In this document: piece after piece, positions 15,397 through 23,685 of the stretch
Layout of the letters: the number at the start of each line of letters is the position of its first letter
Numbering within the stretch: position 1 is the stretch's first letter
NCBI GenBank assembly: GCA_040217755.1
Contig: JBEHWJ010000014.1
Span: 1 to 35,782, forward strand
Direction: 5' to 3'
DNA from: PHAA01 sp040217755
GTDB taxonomy: Bacteria; Bacillota; Syntrophomonadia; Syntrophomonadales; Syntrophomonadaceae
DNA length: 35,782 nt
Notes under the pieces: generated by a model
The model's database searches: none
Told to the model about the DNA's origin: nothing
The model's input: only the letters and a program-made list of their open reading frames with translations
Translations under genes and position numbers: made by a program

Positions 15397-16432
15397 CCTG
15401 GTCGACCGTCTGGAAAACGAACATATCCTCGCCGCCGATGATTTGGCGGCGCTCATCTCCGGCCGGGATGAGCAATTGGACGCCTATCTTTTTCGACGGG
15501 CGGTCGAGGTCCAGCACCAGAATTTTGGAGCCAACATCTACATCCGGGGGCTGATCGAGCTGAGCAGTTATTGCCGAAATGATTGCCTTTACTGCGGCAT
15601 CCGGTGCAGCAACCGCAATGCGCAGAGATATCGCTTGAACCTGGAGCAGGTGCTGGATTGCTGCCGGACCGGGTACGAACTGGGTTTCCGCACCTTTGTG
15701 CTGCAGGGGGGAGACGACCCTTATTTCAATGATGCCCGGGTCTGTACCATGGTCGCGTCTATCAAAGACCGCTACCCGGATTGCGCCCTTACCCTATCAC
15801 TGGGAGAAAAGTCCTACACATCCTATCGGGCTTATCGGCATGCTGGTGCTGATCGCTACCTGCTGCGCCATGAGAGCGCGGTTGAGGAGCACTACCTTAA
15901 GCTTCACCCCGCCTCGATGTCGCTGGCCGCCCGCAAGGAGTGCCTGTTCGACCTCAAGCAGCTGGGCTTCCAGGTCGGCTGCGGATTCATGGTGGGCTCG
16001 CCCTACCAGAGGGTTGAACACCTGGTCCACGACCTGTTGTTTATCCACCGGCTGCAGCCGCATATGGTAGGGATAGGCCCGTTTATACCCCACCAGGACA
16101 CCCCTTTCGCCAATCAGCCGGCTGGAAGCATGGGATTGACCCGGTTCATGCTGGCATTGCTGCGGCTGATGTTGCCCAGCGTACTTTTACCGGCTACTAC
16201 CGCTCTGGGCACAATCCATCCGGAAGGGAGGGAACTCGGGATCCTGGCCGGAGCCAACGTAGTGATGCCCAACCTTTCACCCCCTGACGTCCGGAGCAAA
16301 TACCTGCTCTATGACAATAAGCTCTGCACCGAAGACGAGGCCGCCGAGGGGCTTGATGACCTGCAGCGCCGCCTGCAGGCGATCGGCTACCGCATAGTCG
16401 TCGACCGTGGAGACTATCAACCCGCCGCCTGA
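15389..16432 (+). CDS. hydE: [FeFe]-hydrogenase H-cluster maturase HydE (radical SAM)
   Basis: Radical-SAM enzyme for making the 2Fe subcluster of [FeFe]-hydrogenase. It has 347 residues, the family length. The Fe4S4/SAM motif is CRNDCLYC (C62, C66, C69), followed by GI and the BATS-type C-terminal domain. The nearby FVLQGGDDPYFN and ESAVEEHYLKLHP are HydE landmarks. Two in-frame ATGs exist at 15383 and 15389; the GGGG at 15379-15382 is well spaced only for 15389. The gene overlaps the TM1266-type gene by 8 bp and is followed, after 65 bp, by hydG. Confidence 0.95.
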   Translation: MYNLVDRLENEHILAADDLAALISGRDEQLDAYLFRRAVEVQHQNFGANIYIRGLIELSSYCRNDCLYCGIRCSNRNAQRYRLNLEQVLDCCRTGYELGFRTFVLQGGDDPYFNDARVCTMVASIKDRYPDCALTLSLGEKSYTSYRAYRHAGADRYLLRHESAVEEHYLKLHPASMSLAARKECLFDLKQLGFQVGCGFMVGSPYQRVEHLVHDLLFIHRLQPHMVGIGPFIPHQDTPFANQPAGSMGLTRFMLALLRLMLPSVLLPATTALGTIHPEGRELGILAGANVVMPNLSPPDVRSKYLLYDNKLCTEDEAAEGLDDLQRRLQAIGYRIVVDRGDYQPAA

Positions 16433-16497
16433 GCGCGGCACGTAAACCACTGAAGGGGAAGGTGAGATCCTGACCCGATTAAGAAGGGAGAAAGAGA

Positions 16498-17916
16498 ATG
16501 TACGATCCGAAATCATTGAAGGCCGCAGAATTCATTTCCCACCTGGAGATCCTGGACACCCTCGAGTATGCCTGGGCCAACCGGAATAACGCCCCCCTAA
16601 TCGACGAGATCCTGGCCAAGGCCCGGCTGCAAAAGGGGCTGACCCATCGCGAGGCCGCGGTTCTGCTCGATTGCGATATCGAGGAAAAGAACCAGGAGGT
16701 CTTTAAACTGGCCGAGCAGATCAAAAAGGACATCTACGGCAGCCGCATTGTGATGTTCGCCCCCCTGTACCTGTCCAATTATTGCGTAAACGGCTGCGTT
16801 TACTGCCCCTATCATGCCAGCAACAAGACCATCACCCGCAAGAAGCTGACCCAGGAAGAGATCCGCCGGGAAGTTATCGCCCTGCAGGATATGGGCCACA
16901 AGCGCCTGGCCCTGGAAGCCGGCGAGCACCCCACCATGAATCCGATCGAATATATCCTGGAGAGTATCGAAACCATCTACGGCATCAAGCATAAAAACGG
17001 CGCCATCCGCCGGGTCAATGTCAATATAGCCGCCACCACGGTGAACGACTATACCAAACTTATGGAGGCCGGGATCGGAACCTACATCCTTTTCCAGGAG
17101 ACTTACCACCAGGAGAGCTACGAGAAGCTGCATCCCACCGGGCCCAAGCACAATTACGCCTGGCACACCGAGGCGATGGACCGGGCCATGCAGGGGGGCA
17201 TCGATGATGTCGGGCTGGGAGTACTGTTCGGGCTGGAGATGTACCGCTACGATTTCGCCGCCCTGTTGATGCACGGCGAACACCTGGAGGCGGTCTTCGG
17301 GGTGGGTCCCCATACCATCAGCGTCCCGCGCATCCGCCCCGCCGACGATATCGATGTCAGGGACTTCGATAACAGCATAGATGACGACACCTTCGCCAAG
17401 ATCGTGGCCTGCATCCGCCTCGCGGTGCCCTATACGGGCATGATCGTTTCCACCCGGGAAAGCCAGAAGTGCCGGGAAAGGGTCTTGCGCCTGGGCATAT
17501 CCCAGATCAGCGGCGGCTCCCGCACCAGCGTGGGCGGTTACGCCGAAGCGGAACCGGATCACGAGAACTCGGAGCAATTCGAGATCAGCGACACCCGCAC
17601 CCTGGACCAGATAGTGTTGTGGCTGATGGAACAGGGCTGCATCCCCAGTTTCTGTACCGCCTGCTACCGGGAGGGACGTACCGGGGACCGTTTCATGCAG
17701 TTGTCCAAGACCGGGCAGATACAGAATTGCTGTCACCCCAACGCCCTTATGACCTTAAAGGAATATCTGGAGGATTATGCTTCGGGGGAGACCAGCCGGA
17801 TGGGCAGCCGTCTTATCCAGGACGAACTTCCCAACATCCCGAAGGATAAGGTGCGGCAGATAACCATGCGTAACCTGGCGGCCATCGAGAACGGCAGCCG
17901 CGATTTCAGACTATAA
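16498..17916 (+). CDS. hydG: [FeFe]-hydrogenase H-cluster maturase HydG (tyrosine lyase)
   Basis: Radical-SAM tyrosine lyase that makes the CO and CN ligands of the H-cluster. It has 472 residues. The SAM cluster motif is CVNGCVYC (C96, C100, C103), and the HydG-specific C-terminal auxiliary cluster motif CxxC-x22-C is present at C386, C389 and C412 (CTACYREGRTGDRFM...CHPNAL). The second motif separates it from ThiH, so assignment is firm. GGGAG lies just before the ATG. It sits between hydE and hydF, 13 bp before the latter. Confidence 0.97.
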   Translation: MYDPKSLKAAEFISHLEILDTLEYAWANRNNAPLIDEILAKARLQKGLTHREAAVLLDCDIEEKNQEVFKLAEQIKKDIYGSRIVMFAPLYLSNYCVNGCVYCPYHASNKTITRKKLTQEEIRREVIALQDMGHKRLALEAGEHPTMNPIEYILESIETIYGIKHKNGAIRRVNVNIAATTVNDYTKLMEAGIGTYILFQETYHQESYEKLHPTGPKHNYAWHTEAMDRAMQGGIDDVGLGVLFGLEMYRYDFAALLMHGEHLEAVFGVGPHTISVPRIRPADDIDVRDFDNSIDDDTFAKIVACIRLAVPYTGMIVSTRESQKCRERVLRLGISQISGGSRTSVGGYAEAEPDHENSEQFEISDTRTLDQIVLWLMEQGCIPSFCTACYREGRTGDRFMQLSKTGQIQNCCHPNALMTLKEYLEDYASGETSRMGSRLIQDELPNIPKDKVRQITMRNLAAIENGSRDFRL

Positions 17917-17929
17917 ACGGAGGCGGGTT

Positions 17930-19135
17930 ATGAGTCTTAATGCTACCCCCGCTGCGGAGCGGGTGCATATAGCCTTTTTTGGGCAGCGCAACACGGGCAA
18001 GTCCAGCCTGGTTAATGCGGTGACCGGGCAGAACCTGGCTATCGTATCAGATATCAAAGGGACCACTACCGATCCGGTCTATAAGGCCATGGAACTGCTG
18101 CCGGTAGGACCGGTTATGATAATCGATACCCCCGGCTTCGACGACGAGGGGGAACTGGGGCGGCTGCGGGTCAAGAAGACCCGCCAGGTACTGAACAAGA
18201 CCGATGTGGCGGTACTGGTGATCGATGCTGCCGTGGGCCGGAGCCCCGCCGACCAGGAATTAATAAAAGACTTCGAGCGGCGCAATATCAATTACGTGGT
18301 CGTAGTGAATAAGGCCGATCTGGCCGTCCCCCCGCCGGCTGCAAGCGCTGATGAGATCTGGGTGAGCGCCCGGACCGGATTTAATGTCCATGAATTAAAG
18401 GAGCATATCGCCCGGCTTTCGATGAGCGGGGAGCCCAGCCGCCACATCGTGGCCGACCTGCTGGCACCGGGTGACCTGGTGCTCCTGGTGGTACCCCTCG
18501 ACTCAGCGGCGCCCAAGGGGAGGCTCATCCTCCCCCAGCAACAGACCATCCGGGATATCCTGGAGGCCGATGCCGCCGCCGTGGTGGTAAAGGAGACCGG
18601 TCTGCGCCAGACCCTGGCCGGGCTGGGCCGGAAACCAAGCCTGGTGATCACCGACAGCCAGGCTTTCGCACAAGTCGCCCGGGACACCCCCCGGGACATA
18701 CCGCTGACTTCATTTTCTATCCTGTTCGCCCGTTACAAGGGCAGCCTGGAGATAACCGCACAGGGAGCTGCCGCGGTAGACTGGTTGCAGGACGGGGACC
18801 GGGTATTGATTTCGGAAGGCTGCACCCATCACCGCCAGTGTGATGATATCGGTACCGTCAAACTACCCCGCTGGATAGGACAGCACACCGGCAAGCAACT
18901 CGGTTTTGAGTTTACTTCGGCGACCGGCTTCCCGGACGACCTCACCCCCTATGACCTTATAGTCCATTGCGGCGGCTGCATGCTGAATGAACGAGAAGTG
19001 AGATACCGGCTGCAATGCGCCCGCGAGCAGGGCGTCGCCATCACCAATTACGGCATCCTGATCGCTTATATGAATGGTATATTGCCGCGTACCCTGGAGC
19101 CCTTCCCGGATATCGCCCGGGTTCTGACCGAATAG
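17930..19135 (+). CDS. hydF: [FeFe]-hydrogenase H-cluster maturation GTPase HydF
   Basis: GTPase scaffold that carries the 2Fe precursor to the hydrogenase. It has 401 residues. The G domain shows GQRNTGKSS (18-26), DTPG (66-69) and NKAD (127-130). The C-terminal cluster-binding part has CTHHRQC (C298, C304) and HCGGC (H346, C347, C350), the conserved HydF Fe-S ligands. The ATG has GGAGG at good spacing, 13 bp after hydG. It closes the operon and is followed by a terminator at 19221. No hydrogenase structural gene is within the window. Confidence 0.96.
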   Translation: MSLNATPAAERVHIAFFGQRNTGKSSLVNAVTGQNLAIVSDIKGTTTDPVYKAMELLPVGPVMIIDTPGFDDEGELGRLRVKKTRQVLNKTDVAVLVIDAAVGRSPADQELIKDFERRNINYVVVVNKADLAVPPPAASADEIWVSARTGFNVHELKEHIARLSMSGEPSRHIVADLLAPGDLVLLVVPLDSAAPKGRLILPQQQTIRDILEADAAAVVVKETGLRQTLAGLGRKPSLVITDSQAFAQVARDTPRDIPLTSFSILFARYKGSLEITAQGAAAVDWLQDGDRVLISEGCTHHRQCDDIGTVKLPRWIGQHTGKQLGFEFTSATGFPDDLTPYDLIVHCGGCMLNEREVRYRLQCAREQGVAITNYGILIAYMNGILPRTLEPFPDIARVLTE

Positions 19136-19477
19136 GCAGCACACGGCTGCTGCCTCGGCTAGAGCCGAGTTAACCGGGATAACGATAATCCCCCGCTTGC
19201 AGATAATATAGGGTTTTTTTAGAGAGGGCTGACCCCCCTCTCTTTTTTACGCGCGGCAGGAGTGAACTCAAAGGGCTGCAGTCCCCCGACCGACAAGGAT
19301 GACAAACTGAGACACCCGGTGTCAGGCGACGCGGCCCCTCATCACTGCATCATATTTTGGCCTGATCGGCCGTAAAAAGGCAGCGATTATACAATATAAT
19401 AGAAGCAGGTGTGACTTGGACCAGCTCTAGCTGCATACGTTTGCCGGGAGGCCTGACCGTGAGGGAGGTTGGATTGA
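19136..19477. other. Intergenic region with terminator and possible promoter
   Basis: 342 bp. It contains a short hairpin CTCGGC-taga-GCCGAG (19154-19169), the hydF terminator (19221-19248), a GGCC-tgatc-GGCC hairpin near 19360-19372, and a perfect -10 hexamer TATAAT at 19395-19400 without a recognisable -35 at the right distance. I see no gene in it. Confidence 0.6.
19221..19248 (+). terminator. Rho-independent terminator after hydF
   Basis: Stem GAGAGGG (19222-19228) with CCCTCTC (19236-19242), loop of 7 bases, followed by a run of six T (19243-19248). It ends the hyd maturation operon. Confidence 0.88.
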
Positions 19478-20392
19478 ATGCGGATGATGACCACTGGAAA
19501 AGTGACCGATGATTTTTATATCCTGGGCAGCAGTGCCTATCCTGTCTATTTGCTCGACCTGCCCGACAAACCGATTATCTTCGAATCCGGCATAACCTGC
19601 GCCGGAGAAGTGTACGTCGAGGCCATCCGGGCGGTGCTGGTCGACCGTCAACCGGCGTATCTCTTTCTCTCCCATGCCCACTGGGACCATGCCGGCTCGG
19701 CCGCCTATCTCAAACAGGCTTTCCCCGCCATGCAGATCGCCGCATCGAAGCTGGCCGCGGGGGTGTTGAAACGGTCCGGTGCGGTGCAGGCCATCGCCCA
19801 ACTCAACCGGGACGCTAACCACTTTGTCAAGTGGGAACCCGGCTTTGATCATGGACGCCTGATCAAACAGCCTTTCCAGACGTTTGAAGTAGACCTGCAG
19901 CTTAACGACGGGCAGGTGGTCGAGGTAAATGAGACCACCTGCATCCAGGTGCTGGCCACCCCGGGTCATACCCGCGACCACCTCAGCTATTACCTGCCCA
20001 ACCAGAAGATACTGGTGGCGGTGGAGTCAGGCGGTTATATGAGCGGTTCGGGCGATATCGATGCTGAATTCGTGGCCGATTATGATGGATATATAACCTC
20101 GCTGGGCCGTTTGGCGCAGCTGCCTGCGGTGGTCTTTTGCCAGGGCCACAACGTCGTATTCACCGGTCGGGAAGAGATAAAAGAGTTTTTCGCCAAGTCG
20201 ATGCAGGAGGCAGTCCTCTACAAATACCGTATCTGTGAACTGCTGAAGCAGGAAAAAGGTGATATCGACCGGGTGGTGCAGAGGATGAAGGCGGAACGCT
20301 ACGATCATGTGGAGGGATTCAAACAGGACGAATCCGTTTACACCTTGAACCTCGCCGCCCAGGTAAAGCATATCGCCGATAGACACTTTTAG
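19478..20392 (+). CDS. Metallo-beta-lactamase-fold protein with altered metal ligand
   Basis: 304-residue MBL-fold protein. The first motif is intact: SHAHWDHAG (H66, H68, D70, H71), with a later His in TPGHTRDHL (H164). The position of the bridging Asp, usually in a GD motif after KILV, is here VAVESGG, so E183 probably takes its place. A last His is in CQGHNVVF. The C-terminal 80 residues are helical and charged. The ATG at 19478 follows GGGAGG. Start choice is not absolute, as ATG codons also occur 2 and 3 codons later. It has its own upstream region and lies downstream of the hydF terminator, so it is probably transcribed separately. The substrate is unknown; the Asp to Glu change means family assignment does not predict activity. 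Confidence 0.85.
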   Translation: MRMMTTGKVTDDFYILGSSAYPVYLLDLPDKPIIFESGITCAGEVYVEAIRAVLVDRQPAYLFLSHAHWDHAGSAAYLKQAFPAMQIAASKLAAGVLKRSGAVQAIAQLNRDANHFVKWEPGFDHGRLIKQPFQTFEVDLQLNDGQVVEVNETTCIQVLATPGHTRDHLSYYLPNQKILVAVESGGYMSGSGDIDAEFVADYDGYITSLGRLAQLPAVVFCQGHNVVFTGREEIKEFFAKSMQEAVLYKYRICELLKQEKGDIDRVVQRMKAERYDHVEGFKQDESVYTLNLAAQVKHIADRHF

Positions 20393-20730
20393 CGTTGAGC
20401 ATGGGCAGGCTTGTCCGGTAGGAGCCCGCACAATCAGGGGGCTGATCTTTTCCCGCGGCAATCTTCCTCCAGGTTTCCTGGGGAGGAGGTTGAATCATAC
20501 CATGGTGCCACAAACCCGCTTCCATCCAAGTGGTGGAAGCGGGTTTAACGATAGCCGGACATCTGTCTCAAGCCCTAAGACCGGGCTAGTCTTGGTAATG
20601 GGCATATTCCTGGCGGCTTGCTGGTGGTTCGTTCTTTACCATCCGATACTCTGCCTTTCCTGCCGTTTGCTGCCGGCATCAGGCCGCTGGTCCCTGGAGC
20701 GGCAGGTACCGGTTGGAAAATACGGTTTGA
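20393..20730. other. Convergent intergenic region with a long hairpin and a doubtful small ORF
   Basis: 338 bp between two convergent genes. It contains a 13-bp perfect hairpin (20512-20546). A frame from a TTG at 20490 to 20753 has GGAGGAGG upstream and one hydrophobic stretch (VLVMGIFLAACWWFVLYHPILCLSCRLL). Because it contains the hairpin and runs into the neighbouring gene, I do not call it a gene. Confidence 0.5.
20512..20546. terminator. Strong hairpin between convergent genes
   Basis: AAACCCGCTTCCA (20512-20524) pairs perfectly with TGGAAGCGGGTTT (20534-20546) over a 9-base loop. It lies downstream of the MBL gene and of the CoA-disulfide-reductase gene. The stem ends in T's on both strands, so it may serve as a terminator both ways, although no long free U-run follows. 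Confidence 0.6.
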
Positions 20731-22386
20731 TCAGAGCAATTTGTCAGCCTTAAGGGTCTGGTAGAGTTTGTATCCTCCCGAAATATTCTTGACGTTTTTG
20801 CCATGCTGGCGAAGGAGGCGGGTGGCTATATAGGAGCGCAGGCCTACATGGCAGGAGGCGGCCACCACCGTGTCCTGGGGTATTTCATCCAAACGGCTGC
20901 GCAGTTCATCCAGCGGAATATTGATAGCCCCCTCGATAGGACCTCTCTCAACCTCGCTCTCGGTGCGGACGTCGAGCAGGAAAACGCCTTTTTCCTTTAG
21001 TTCCGGTACATCCAGCCAATCGACCGCCTCCACGTCGCCGTTGATGATGTTGCCGGCGGTATAGGCGGCCATGTTGACCGGGTCCTTGGCCGAAGAGAAG
21101 GGCGGGGCATAGGCCAGCTCCAGCTCCTGCAGGTCGAAGACCGTCATTCCCGCCCGGATGGCGGTAGCCACCACGTCGATACGTTTATCCACTCCTTCAT
21201 AACCGACGATCTGAGCCCCCAGCACTTTGCCGGTATCGGGAGTGAACAGCAGTTTGAGGGTCATCTGGGTGCCGCCCGGATAATAGGTGGCGTGGGGGAA
21301 AGGATGGATTATACAGGACTTGAAGTCGATGTTCTGCCGCTTCAGAACCTTGGCGTTGGCGCCGGTCACCGCGCACACCAAGTCGATTATCTTGACGATG
21401 CCGGTTCCCTGGGCGCCATTATATTTTATGGCCCGCCCGCAGATGTTGTCGGCTACCATGCGGCCCTGCCGGTTGGCGGGACTGGCCATCGGTACCAGCG
21501 CATCGCGCCCGGTTACGAAATCGCGAACCTGGATGGCGTCGCCGGCGGCATAGATAAAGGGGTCGGAAGTGCGCAGGTATTCGTCTACCTGGATGCCCCC
21601 GGTAGACCCTAGGGCCAAACCGGCCTGGCGGGCCAAACCGGTCTCGGGACGGACCCCGATGCCGAGCACCACCATCTGCGTTGGAATGGTGCTGCCGTCG
21701 GCCAGACGCACCGCTTCCGCCTGGTCAGCGCCTTCGATGGCCGTGGCCTGGCTGTTGAGGTGCAGCTTGATGCCTTGTTTGATCAGGTATTGATGGACGA
21801 TGGCCGCCATTTCACGGTCCACCGGACCCATCACCTGGTCGGCCGCCTCCAGTATATGAACCTCTACCCCGCGGGCGTGCAGGACCTCGGCCATCTCCAG
21901 GCCGATGAACCCCGCTCCCACCACTACCGCACTGGCCGGCTGCCGGGCGTCGATATATCCTTTGACCATGTCGCTGTCAGGAACGTTGCGGACGGTGAAT
22001 ACGTTGGGCAGTTTTACCCCGGGGATATCCGGTATTATGGGTGACGCACCGGGGGAGAGGACCAGGTAATCATAGCTTTCCCGGTAAGTCTCGCCGCTGG
22101 TCAGGTTCTTGACCTCTACCTCTTTGGCTGCCGGGAAGATGCCCACCACTTCGCTCATGGTACGGACATCGATATTAAAGCGGCGCTTCATGGCCTTGGG
22201 GGTTTGCACCAGCAGGCTCGATCTCTTGGGGATGACTCCGCTCACGTAGTAGGGCAGACCGCAATTGGCGAAGGAAATATACTCGCCCCGCTCCAACATC
22301 ACTATCTGGGCTTCTTCGTCCAGTCTCCTCAGACGGGCGGCGGCACTGGCTCCCCCGGCCACTCCGCCAACAATAACTACCTTCAT
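20731..22386 (-). CDS. CoA-disulfide-reductase-like flavoprotein with C-terminal rhodanese domain
   Basis: 551-residue pyridine-nucleotide disulfide oxidoreductase. The N-terminal FAD fold begins KVVIVGGVAGGASAAARLRR, and the single redox cysteine lies in ISFANCGLPYYVSG (C42), which marks the CoA-disulfide reductase/NADH oxidase/polysulfide reductase group. The middle has an NAD fold and the dimerisation domain (to about 455). The last 90 residues form a rhodanese domain with the active Cys in CHVGLRSY (C512). Such fusions reduce CoA disulfide or persulfides. The frame extends to 22539, but the ATG at 22386 has AAGGAGG at good spacing. It follows the tetR-family gene by 140 bp in the same direction. 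Likely roles are CoA-thiol or sulfur redox balance, perhaps under oxygen or polysulfide stress. Confidence 0.9.
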   Translation of the reverse strand: MKVVIVGGVAGGASAAARLRRLDEEAQIVMLERGEYISFANCGLPYYVSGVIPKRSSLLVQTPKAMKRRFNIDVRTMSEVVGIFPAAKEVEVKNLTSGETYRESYDYLVLSPGASPIIPDIPGVKLPNVFTVRNVPDSDMVKGYIDARQPASAVVVGAGFIGLEMAEVLHARGVEVHILEAADQVMGPVDREMAAIVHQYLIKQGIKLHLNSQATAIEGADQAEAVRLADGSTIPTQMVVLGIGVRPETGLARQAGLALGSTGGIQVDEYLRTSDPFIYAAGDAIQVRDFVTGRDALVPMASPANRQGRMVADNICGRAIKYNGAQGTGIVKIIDLVCAVTGANAKVLKRQNIDFKSCIIHPFPHATYYPGGTQMTLKLLFTPDTGKVLGAQIVGYEGVDKRIDVVATAIRAGMTVFDLQELELAYAPPFSSAKDPVNMAAYTAGNIINGDVEAVDWLDVPELKEKGVFLLDVRTESEVERGPIEGAINIPLDELRSRLDEIPQDTVVAASCHVGLRSYIATRLLRQHGKNVKNISGGYKLYQTLKADKLL

Positions 22387-22435
22387 GATATCCCTCCTTA
22401 TAATTTCTGCCTTGGATTGGTATAGGATTAAACCA

Positions 22436-22447
22436 GAGAATGTTCTC
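22436..22447. promoter_or_regulatory. Short inverted repeat upstream of the flavoprotein gene
   Basis: GAGAA-tg-TTCTC lies about 50 bases before the flavoprotein start and could be an operator for the neighbouring TetR-type regulator. It is short, so chance is possible. Confidence 0.25.
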
Positions 22448-22526
22448 CCTGACCGTGAAACAGGTTCCAGACCCAATGAAAACCAGCGAGCCGCAACCAG
22501 GCCCCTACAAGCATCTTCAGGATGAA

Positions 22527-23147
22527 TCAGGGTTCCCAAGTCTTAGGGGTGATCATGCTGTGGTCCCTGACCAGGCCGATGGCCAAAGAGTGATGGAAGG
22601 ACAGGACCATATCGATCATCTCCTGCTCGGATATCTTCTTCCTGACTATCCACTGGTTTACTGCATAATTGATCATGGCCAGGGTGGCGCTGACTACCGG
22701 TGTTACCGGAATGTCGCGAAACAGGCCTTTATTTATCCCGTATTCAATATTTCTGCCGGTGAAGGCCAGAAAGCGATCATCGAATTCCTGCAGGCATTGG
22801 TCGATAATTTCGCTGATACCCTGAACCCGGCTGTATATCTGGGCCATCTTCTCATTCCGCACGAAGACCTCGAGCATAACCCGTTTGGACTCGATGAAGC
22901 GCACATAGAGATCCTTTTCGTCCCGGAAGAAATCGTTCACAGCGGTCACGATCTGATCCAGGAAATCCTGCAGCAGTACCTTGAGGACGTCTTCCTTGTT
23001 GTTGAAGTATTTATAGAAGGTGCCGGTCCCGTATCCGGACAGGTCTATGATTTCCCGCACCGGGGTTTCGAAATAGCCCTTCTCCGCGAACAGCACCAGG
23101 GCGCTTTCCAGGATCCGGTCCCGCTTCTCCTGCATTTTGGAGGTCAT
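22527..23147 (-). CDS. TetR/AcrR family transcriptional regulator
   Basis: 206-residue regulator. The N-terminal HTH runs from KRDRILESALVLFAEKGYFETPVREIIDLSGYGTGTFYKYFNNKEDVL, a textbook TetR pattern; the rest is a helical ligand-binding domain of unknown specificity. The frame reaches 23231, but that part covers the promoter. The ATG at 23147 is preceded by GGAG; a later ATG at 23135 lacks a site. It has an excellent promoter and lies upstream of the CoA-disulfide-reductase gene in the same direction, so this is its most likely target besides itself. Confidence 0.92.
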   Translation of the reverse strand: MTSKMQEKRDRILESALVLFAEKGYFETPVREIIDLSGYGTGTFYKYFNNKEDVLKVLLQDFLDQIVTAVNDFFRDEKDLYVRFIESKRVMLEVFVRNEKMAQIYSRVQGISEIIDQCLQEFDDRFLAFTGRNIEYGINKGLFRDIPVTPVVSATLAMINYAVNQWIVRKKISEQEMIDMVLSFHHSLAIGLVRDHSMITPKTWEP

Positions 23148-23202
23148 TATGGTCTCCACTGCTATAGCATCTCCCTGACTGTAGATTCGTTCAATTATCT
23201 TC

Positions 23203-23231
23203 ACTATAAGGAGAGTTATATCCAGTGTCAA
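23203..23231 (-). promoter_or_regulatory. Sigma-A type promoter of the tetR-family gene
   Basis: On the minus strand, a perfect -35 TTGACA (23231-23226), 17-bp spacer and -10 TATAGT (23208-23203). Transcription would start near 23196, about 50 bases before the ATG. Confidence 0.8.
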
Positions 23232-23406
23232 CTCGAAAGTCTGGCTCCGCAGGTGTTGTACCAGTTATAGGGTAGGATGGGCAGGATTAAAGTTGCCAGA
23301 TCCGTCCCGTCCCGGGTATCAAGCGGGAAGATTGTGGTAGAATGGAAACAAGAAGTTTATACTACGGGCCGGGGTGAAATCCAATTTATCTTGATGATGG
23401 GGGAAT

Positions 23407-23529
23407 ATGATGGCCTGGTTACTCGATATATTAATGTATGTTATCGGGGGATTCGCACTGCTGGTCACCCTGGTCTTTTTCTGGGGCGGGCTGAAAGACC
23501 TGTGGTATTCCTTTAAGAAAAGGGCATAA
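23407..23529 (+). CDS. 40-residue membrane protein of unknown function
   Basis: Short frame with ATG at 23407 (a second ATG follows directly) and TAA at 23527-23529. The product begins MMAWLLDILMYVIGGF and ends in KDLWYSFKKRA. It has one hydrophobic segment (about residues 3-28) and a short, mostly basic C-terminal tail, so it is likely a single-pass membrane protein with tail inside. GGGG lies 4-5 bases before the start. It stands alone between the tetR-family gene (minus) and the pseudouridine synthase gene (plus). I do not recognise the family. The composition and clean membrane topology argue that it is real. Confidence 0.55.
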   Translation: MMAWLLDILMYVIGGFALLVTLVFFWGGLKDLWYSFKKRA

Positions 23530-23685
23530 CATGGGAGGCTCCCCAGCGAACACGCCGGCATGAAGGGTTCGGTCGAGTGGCCTGGACACAATGCTGCCGT
23601 CCACAGTACATAAAGAGTGAAGACCAAACCCCGGGCAACGCCGCAGATGCAGGCCTGGGCTGCAAGGGTATAAGGAGACCGGACT

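Noticed and set aside
16597..17736. 379-codon open frame on the minus strand
   Set aside because: Antisense to hydG, which has every expected motif; no independent start signal.
20490..20753. 87-codon frame with one hydrophobic stretch
   Set aside because: It has a good ribosome-binding-like site but a TTG start, contains the 13-bp hairpin, and runs into the end of the convergent flavoprotein gene.
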